This document shows positions 58,691 to 64,000 of a stretch of DNA of 64,000 bases, piece after piece; the stretch's first letter is position 1; every line of letters begins with the position of its first letter. The translations under genes and the position numbers were made by a program. This stretch comes from Eutrigla gurnardus. Taxonomy: Eukaryota > Chordata > Actinopteri > Perciformes > Triglidae. The notes under the pieces were generated by a model. It made no database searches and was not told where the DNA came from. It worked only from the letters and a program-made list of their open reading frames with translations. The stretch spans positions 22,493,695 to 22,557,694 of the forward strand of contig OY741276.1 in the NCBI GenBank assembly GCA_963514095.1. Direction: 5' to 3'.

Positions 58691-60999
58691 TTGGTCAACC
58701 AACAATAACTGCCCCCAATTACAACACTGCTATTTTACAACTATCCTCCTCCCTCCACAAATTCTGCAAAGTTACACCACACAAGACCTACACTAGCAGT
58801 ACAACCAAATCCACAGCTCTACCTCCCTATCCGTCAGAGACAGCAATAGAAACAGAGTTATACCAGAGAGTGTGGGATGTGGTGTAATAAATTCATACAT
58901 GAAGAATACTGAGCTGCACACTGAACAACACTTTTGATACAGACATACAATACATTAATCAAGAAATTTTGTTTTATTTTGCATAATTATATAACTTTAC
59001 TGAAGGAATTGCTTATAGTATGCATATACAAAATAGATGCAGTTCTATGTTTTGAAAAACACATCCATGCATATACATACATGTTTTTCTAAGGATGTGC
59101 GCCGCAGGCATGTGGCCAAATGACTGCTGCCATTGTTGGCGAGTTGTAATGTGAGAGCCTTCTCATGTTTTATGGCCCGCCAGGGCACTGTAGTCTGAGG
59201 ACATCATGTTTATGTCCCATCAATATTCCATCACCGTGGAGAGCGGTTATCCGCATTAACCCTCACATGAACACACAAACAGAAAACACACACAAACAAT
59301 ATAGAAGCAAAAACAGAGACAAAAGGCTTCAGGAAAAAAAGCTGCAATGCTGTGTGTTTGCAAAATGTTCAGGCACTAATAAATTCTCAGTGACACTCAC
59401 CTAAATCTCACACAAACAGAATGCATACATTGCATATTCATGCTTCCCATATTCATATATTATTCAAGACTATACGTAGGCCCAAAAATCAAACAATAAA
59501 TACACATGTGAGAAAACTTCGTCAAAATAGAACGTGAAATATCTGAAAAATAACAATGCAAGGAAGTCAAAGACATTATTCAAAAGGTGAAGGTGGGTAA
59601 TTGCACTTCTGACATTAGAACATGTTCTGCTTAAAAGGGGAAATCTTTGTTTTCATGGCTGATGATTTTTGGCCAATTCAAAAAATGCCATGAACGTACT
59701 AAAATATTCTCTCCCTGCCACTTGATGCAGCTGGCTTCATCAGAGCACAGACAACAAATGAACTAATACTTCTGTTTCTCTGCTCTACACTGTTACGCTT
59801 GCAACACTGCCCTCTTCTGCTATTTGTATTCCATTCTGCTGTTTTTCATTGACAAGACATTCTTAACATCTTTCGGTGCCGCTTCTCTCTCATTGCTGAT
59901 TTTCCCTACTGCTTTCTCATTTGTTCTCAGCACTTTCTCTCGCGCGTCCTCTAATCTGAACACTGGAGACTGACTATGTCTCCTGCACTTCCCCTCACTT
60001 TATTAGCTACCCTCTGCTTTCTTTCCTTCATCGCATTGTTCTTGTTGACCTTGGGGTTTTCATTGTTCCTCCTGTTTTTCTGCAATCATTTTGTTTCGCT
60101 CTCTTCGCCTCTCATTTCGTCCATCTCATCCTTTGCTAATTTATCAAGTCTCGGTTTTCTTTGACAGCTTGGGAGGACACGATCACATTTAAGAATTAAC
60201 AGGAGCACTGAAGGATGCTGACTAAATGAATGGAGTGTTTCTATTATATGGGCAGGGAAATCTGATTATGGTGGTGATTCAGTGTGTTGTTCAAATCGCT
60301 ACAATTGAATATCGATAAAGGTCCAGATAGGACATTTGATCACAATTTATAACCAAACTAAACATGTGCACTTGCATAATTAGTATGCAATTCATTTAGT
60401 AGAGGAACAAATATTTTACTTTGCATTTTAGTTCAGTAAAATCAGCAAGAAAAGTTTGCGGTGTAGACATAATTCTTAGCAGGCATATGCATATGTCGCA
60501 CAGTGGCTAAAACAGTAAATGCACACTGAAATTCCACCATTATTCCTAATAGACATGGGACGATGTGAAGTTTCTGTTGTAATTGCGATTCATTATATTA
60601 TCATCAACATGATTACAAAATGACACTAAAACATGCTGGCATCACTTTACATTTTGTGAAGAAAAACGTATTTGTATTGTGTCACAGATAAGATTTTTTT
60701 TAGTGAACTTACATTTTTCAGTGAAAAATAATCAAATACTTGGCAAAGGCAAGGATAGGCTACATACATTTGAGAAAAAAAACATTTGTATCCTGTATTT
60801 TTTTTTTAAATCATGCCGAAGCTAGACAGCTTCTTCAAGTCACTTGACAATATTTACGGTTGTCCCAATAATGGAAATTTATCACAGTTGACTTATATTC
60901 CAAATGTCATGTGGTTTACAGGATATTGCGTTTTATTGCTAATGTAGCATTTTCTGATAAAGACTTGTGGGTAAGGGTGATAATCAATGGAATGATAGT
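58691..60999. other. Unannotated AT-rich DNA
   Basis: No supported gene or element. A pyrimidine-rich stretch near 59760-60160 opens a short Leu/Phe-rich frame (59976-60164) that I treat as composition. Confidence 0.5.
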
Positions 61000-61463
61000 G
61001 TCACGCCGGTGTGGTAATGTCTTGTCTTGGGGTTTTGTCTTGTCATTTCCTGTTTTATTTTGAAAATAACTCCCTTCTCGTTTCAGGTCACTTGCCCTTC
61101 CTCATGTGTTCCCTGGTCTGATGTCATCCCTGATCCCTGATTGTTGCCACCTGTTGCTCGTTATCCCTCTGTGTATTTAAGTCTGCGTCTCCCCTTGTCT
61201 TGTGCCAGTTCGTTATTCGTCTTTTGTCACGTCACGTTCCATGCCACCAGAGTTAAGTTGTTTTTACGCCAGTTTATGTTTCAAGTCTTGTTTCCTCCAT
61301 GTGGAGTGGATTTTCGTTTGTAGTGTTAGTTTAGGTTTTGAGTAGTCTGTTTTTCCTGGATCTTTTGTTTTGGTACGTTTGCCACCTTTTGAGTTTTCAT
61401 AATAAAGACTTTTTTCACACTGCCCCTGCATCTGAGTCCTCCCTCCATGCCCAAGGCCTGACA
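61000..61463 (+). repeat. 5' LTR of the repeat-built element
   Basis: 464 bp with TG...CA ends, a TATA-like gtatttaag near 61173 and an AATAAAG signal near 61400, giving a plausible U3-R-U5 layout. A primer site should follow; the adjacent gaacaaactggccagtaagg does not match a tRNA end I can name. Confidence 0.85.
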
Positions 61464-61734
61464 GAACAAACTGGCCAGTAAGGACTCAGCAGGGCAGCAG
61501 CAGAAGCCAGCATGGACCCAGCCATCTTCCGGATGGAGTTTACTGAGGTTATGGACAGCCTCCAGTACCTCCAAATCTGCTTCGACTGTGCAGAAACCAA
61601 GGGGGAGAGGAAGACTTTCCGGAAGGAGGCGGGGGAACTGGTTTCCTCCAGGCCGTGGCTCAGGGGTTCTCTGCCTGACTGGGTTATACACCTGGTTTCC
61701 GCCCCTGAACCCCGGCCATCCTCGGCTCCAGCCA

Positions 61735-62545
61735 TGCCACCAGCCCAGGCCTCAGCCACAGCCAAGCATCCAGTCCAGGCCTCAGTCACAGCCAAGCATC
61801 CAGTCCAGGCCACAGCCAAGCATCCAGTCCAGGCCTCAGCCACAGCCAAGCATCCAGTCCAGGCCTCAGCCACAGCCAAGCGTTCAGTCCAGGCCTCAAC
61901 CACAGCCAAGCATCCAGTCCAGGCCTCAGCCACAGCCATGCATCCAGTCCAGGCCTCAGCCACAGCCAAGCATCCAGTCCAGGCCTCAGCTACAGCCAAG
62001 CATCCAGTCCAGGCCTCAGTCACAGCCAAGCATCCAGTCCAGGCCACAGCCAAGCATCCAGTCCAGGCCTCAGTCACAGCCAAGCATCAAGTCCAGGCCA
62101 CAGCCAAGCATCCAGTCCAGGCCTCAGCCACAGCCAAGCATCCAGTCCAGGCCTCAGCCACAGCCAAGCATTCAGTCCAGGCCTCAACCACAGCCAAGCA
62201 TCCAGTCCAGGCCTCAGCCACAGCCATGCATCCAGTCCAGGCCTCAGCCACAGCCAAGCATCCAGTCCAGGCCTCAGCCACAGCCAAGCATCCAGTCCAG
62301 GCCTTAGCCACAGCCAAGCATCCAGCCCAGGCCTAAGCCACAGCCCAGCATCCAGCCCAGGCCTTAGCCACAGCCAAGCATCCAGCCCAGGCCTTAGCCA
62401 CAGCCAAGCATCCAGCCCAGGCCTTAGCCACAGCCCAGCATCCAGCCCAGGCCTTAGCCACAGCCAAGCATCCAGCCCAGGCCTTAGCCATAGCCAAGCA
62501 TCCAGCCCAGGCCTTAGCCACAGCCAAGCATCCAGCCCACGCCTC
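61735..62545 (+). repeat. Minisatellite 1, 30-bp unit
   Basis: About 27 units of caggcctcagccacagccaa plus gcatccagtc, some shortened by 6 bp, with a later subfamily carrying ccttagcc and cagccc. Shortened units and subfamily changes keep a multiple-of-three length. Confidence 0.97.
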
Positions 62546-62570
62546 GGTCACAGCCCTTGTCTCGGCCTGT

Positions 62571-62780
62571 GGTCTTCAGTCGGCGGTCCGGTCGACACCT
62601 GCCAGTGGTCTTCAGTCGGCGGTCCGGTCGACACCTGCCAGTGGTCTTCAGTCGGCGGTCCGGTCAACACCTGCCAGTGGTCTTCAGTCGGCGGTCCGGT
62701 CGACACCTGCCATTGGCCTTCAGTCGGCGGCCCGGTCGACACCTGCCATTGGCCTTCAGTCGGCGGTCCGGTCGATACCA
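62571..62780 (+). repeat. Minisatellite 2, 36-bp unit
   Basis: Six units start at 62571, 62607, 62643, 62679, 62715 and 62751, each opening ggycttcagtcggcggtccg; the last is partial. Confidence 0.97.
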
Positions 62781-62842
62781 GTCCCGGCGGATGATCGTCC
62801 GGCACCAGCCCAGACAGGGGACCATCCCACACCTGCTCCTCG

Positions 62843-63671
62843 CAGCCTATTGGGGGTTCGCCTGTCACCAGTTCCTGCTCCGACGGGGGACCGTCCCGCG
62901 CCTGCTCCACGCAGTTTTCGGGAGGTCAGCTCGTCACCCGTTCCTGTCCAGACGGGGGGCCGTCCTACGCCTGCTCCACGCAGCCTTCGGGAGGTCCGCT
63001 CGTCACCAGTTCCTGTTCCGACAGGGGGCCGTCCCGTGCCTGCTCCACGCAGCCTTCGGGAGGTCCGCTCGTCACCAGTTCCTGTTCCGACGGGGGGCCG
63101 TCCGACGCCTGCTCCACGCAGCCTTCGGGAGGTCCGCTCGTCACCCGTTCCTGTCCAGACGGGGGTCCGTCCGACGCCTGCTCCACGCAGCCTTCGGGAG
63201 GTCCGCTCGTCACCCGTTCCTGTCCAGACGGGGGGCCGTCCTACGCCTGCTCCACGCAGCCTCCGGGAGGTCCGCTCGTCGCCCGTTCCTGTTCCGACAG
63301 GGGTCCGTCCGACGCCGGCTCCACGCAGCCTTCGGGAGGTCCGCTCGTCACCCGTTCCTGTTCCGACGGGGGGCCGCCCCGTGCCTGCTCCACGCAGCCT
63401 TCGGGAGGTCCGCTCGTCACCAGTTCCTGTTCCGACGGGGGGCCGCCCCACGCCTGCTCCACGCAGCCTTCTGGAGGTCCGCTCGTCACCCGTTCATGTT
63501 CCGACGGGGGGTCGTCCGACGCCTGCTCCGCGCAGCCTTCGGGAGGTCCGCTCGTCACCCGTTCCTGTTCCGACGGGGGGCCGTCCTACGCCTGCTCCAC
63601 GCAGCCTTCGGGAGGTCCGCTCGTCACCCGTTCCTGTCCAGACGGGTGGTCGTCCTATGCCTGCTCCACGT
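62843..63671 (+). repeat. Minisatellite 3, 69-bp unit
   Basis: Twelve units start every 69 bases from 62843 (62912, 62981, 63050 and so on to 63602), with core cttcgggaggtccgctcgtc and ctgctccacgcag. The first two are the most diverged. Confidence 0.97.
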
Positions 63672-63680
63672 CGCCTTCCT

Positions 63681-63890
63681 GAGCGGCCACGTCAGCTAGG
63701 TCGTCCTCAGGCCCGGCCTCTTGAGCGGTCCCACCCGCTAGGTCGCCCTCACGCCCGGCCTCCTGAGCGGTCCCGCCCGCTAGGTCGCCCTCACGCCCGG
63801 CCTCCTGAGCGGTCCCGCCCGCTAGGTCGCCCTCACGCCCGGCCTCCTGAGCGGTCCCGCCCGCTAGGTCGCCCTCATGCCCGGCCTCCT
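63681..63890 (+). repeat. Minisatellite 4, 42-bp unit
   Basis: Five units start every 42 bases at 63681, 63723, 63765, 63807 and 63849, core gagcggtcccgcccgctagg. Units 3 to 5 are nearly identical, suggesting recent expansion. Confidence 0.97.
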
Positions 63891-63963
63891 GAGCCCTGCC
63901 TCCTGGCCCCCTCCACCCGCCCTACGTATCATGGACCCTAGGGACATCTGGGATCTGTCCCTT

Positions 63964-63976
63964 AAGGGGGGGGTAC
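63964..63976 (+). other. Polypurine tract
   Basis: aaggggggggtac directly precedes the 3' LTR start TGTCACG at 63977. This is the usual plus-strand primer position. Confidence 0.85.
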
Positions 63977-64000
63977 TGTCACGCCGGTGTGGTAATGTCT
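63977..64000 (+). repeat. 3' LTR, first 24 bases only
   Basis: The sequence matches 61000-61023 exactly. The rest of the LTR and the right target duplication lie beyond the window. Confidence 0.9.

Larger units (their letters stand above)
61512..63941 (+). pseudogene. Gag-like N-terminus fused to four in-frame minisatellite arrays; one nonsense codon
   Basis: From ATG 61512 to TAG 63939-63941 the same frame is open for 810 codons except for one TAA at 62334-62336, which arises from a one-base change in a repeat unit (cctcagcc to cctaagcc). The first ~75 residues are unique: MDPAIFRMEFTEVMDSLQYL, charged helices, and a DWVIHL end, resembling the start of a retroelement gag in position only. 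Then follow repeats of 10 residues (ATAKHPVQAS type, ~27 units), 12 residues (GLQSAVRSTPAS, six units), 23 residues (Pro/Arg/Ser-rich with SSPVPVPTGGRP and APRSLREV, 12 units) and 14 residues (ERSRPLGRPHARPP, five units). The product would be basic, Pro-rich and probably disordered, possibly nucleic-acid binding (inference). Other frames are also open inside single arrays because unit lengths are multiples of three, but only this one spans all four and joins the N-terminus. Confidence 0.7.
61000..64000 (+). mobile_element. Non-autonomous LTR retrotransposon with a repeat-built internal frame (runs off the window)
   Basis: The 5' LTR is 61000-61463 (TGTCACGCCGG to GGCCTGACA). The internal region is 61464-63976, then a polypurine tract (aaggggggggtac) and the start of the 3' LTR at 63977 (the same TGTCACGCCGG, identical over the 24 bases visible). 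The internal region is only 2.5 kb and has no protease, RT or integrase motif. It consists of a short unique N-terminal coding part and four successive minisatellites in one frame. It must be mobilised in trans, presumably by a gypsy relative with similar ends. Confidence 0.88.

Noticed and set aside
61415..62551. Long minus-strand frames with Ala-Trp-Thr-Gly-Cys repeats
   Set aside because: Shadows of the 30-bp array, which is open in several frames because its unit length is a multiple of three; they do not reach the unique N-terminal part.
62557..63699. 380-residue plus-strand frame in a different register across the 36- and 69-bp arrays
   Set aside because: It is open for the same reason but does not join the unique N-terminus or the last array to its end; the frame from 61512 is the better candidate.
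61735..63890. Regular repeats resembling a CRISPR array
   Set aside because: Units are contiguous with no unique spacers, and the DNA is vertebrate.

Overview
The window looks like intergenic or intronic DNA from a teleost fish. The evidence is its dispersed elements: a tRNA-headed V-SINE-type SINE, an L2-clade LINE with the characteristic 3' tail, several hAT, Harbinger-like and TTAA-site DNA elements, Helitron-like ends, Ty3/gypsy-type LTR elements, and abundant CA/TA/CT microsatellites. I could not recognise any host gene, rRNA or free-standing tRNA gene. Every coding stretch I can support belongs to a mobile element, and most are broken.

Layout. 0-15 kb: sparse DNA with a foldback MITE (279-769), one copy of a repeat that recurs near 40 kb, a hAT MITE with a perfect target duplication (6385-6901), a full SINE (12721-13098) and a possible solo LTR (13307-13552). 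15.4-19.2 kb: a large terminal-inverted-repeat element with a spliced minus-strand coding remnant and two younger elements nested in it. 19.8-21.1 kb: a hAT whose BED-finger exon is split by a second hAT. 26-27.6 kb: a Harbinger-like element carrying an apparently intact three-exon Myb/SANT-like gene and no transposase. 32.2-34.4 kb: a large non-coding repeat with a minisatellite and three ~300-bp internal repeats. 36.4-40.9 kb: more hAT, Tc1-like and short interspersed elements. 41.2-44.6 kb: a nearly full-length L2-type LINE broken by frameshifts.

45.3-58.7 kb is a multi-layer nest. Minus-strand integrase (45.3-46.3 kb) and gag-protease (57.1-58.7 kb) remnants probably belong to one old gypsy element, split by Helitron-like DNA (46.6-48.87 kb) and by an 8.2-kb plus-strand LTR retrotransposon (48877-57074, 4-bp target duplication, tRNA-Pro-type primer site, gag, pol with a GGGAAAC frameshift signal). 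That retrotransposon is itself split exactly at its gag start codon by a minus-strand LTR fragment (49462-51311).

61.0 kb to the window end is a non-autonomous LTR element whose whole internal region is one reading frame made of a short unique N-terminus and four successive minisatellites (30, 36, 69 and 42 bp, all multiples of three), with a single nonsense codon. This element and the Harbinger-like Myb gene are the most unusual objects in the window. All family assignments are from motif recognition by eye; no database search was possible.
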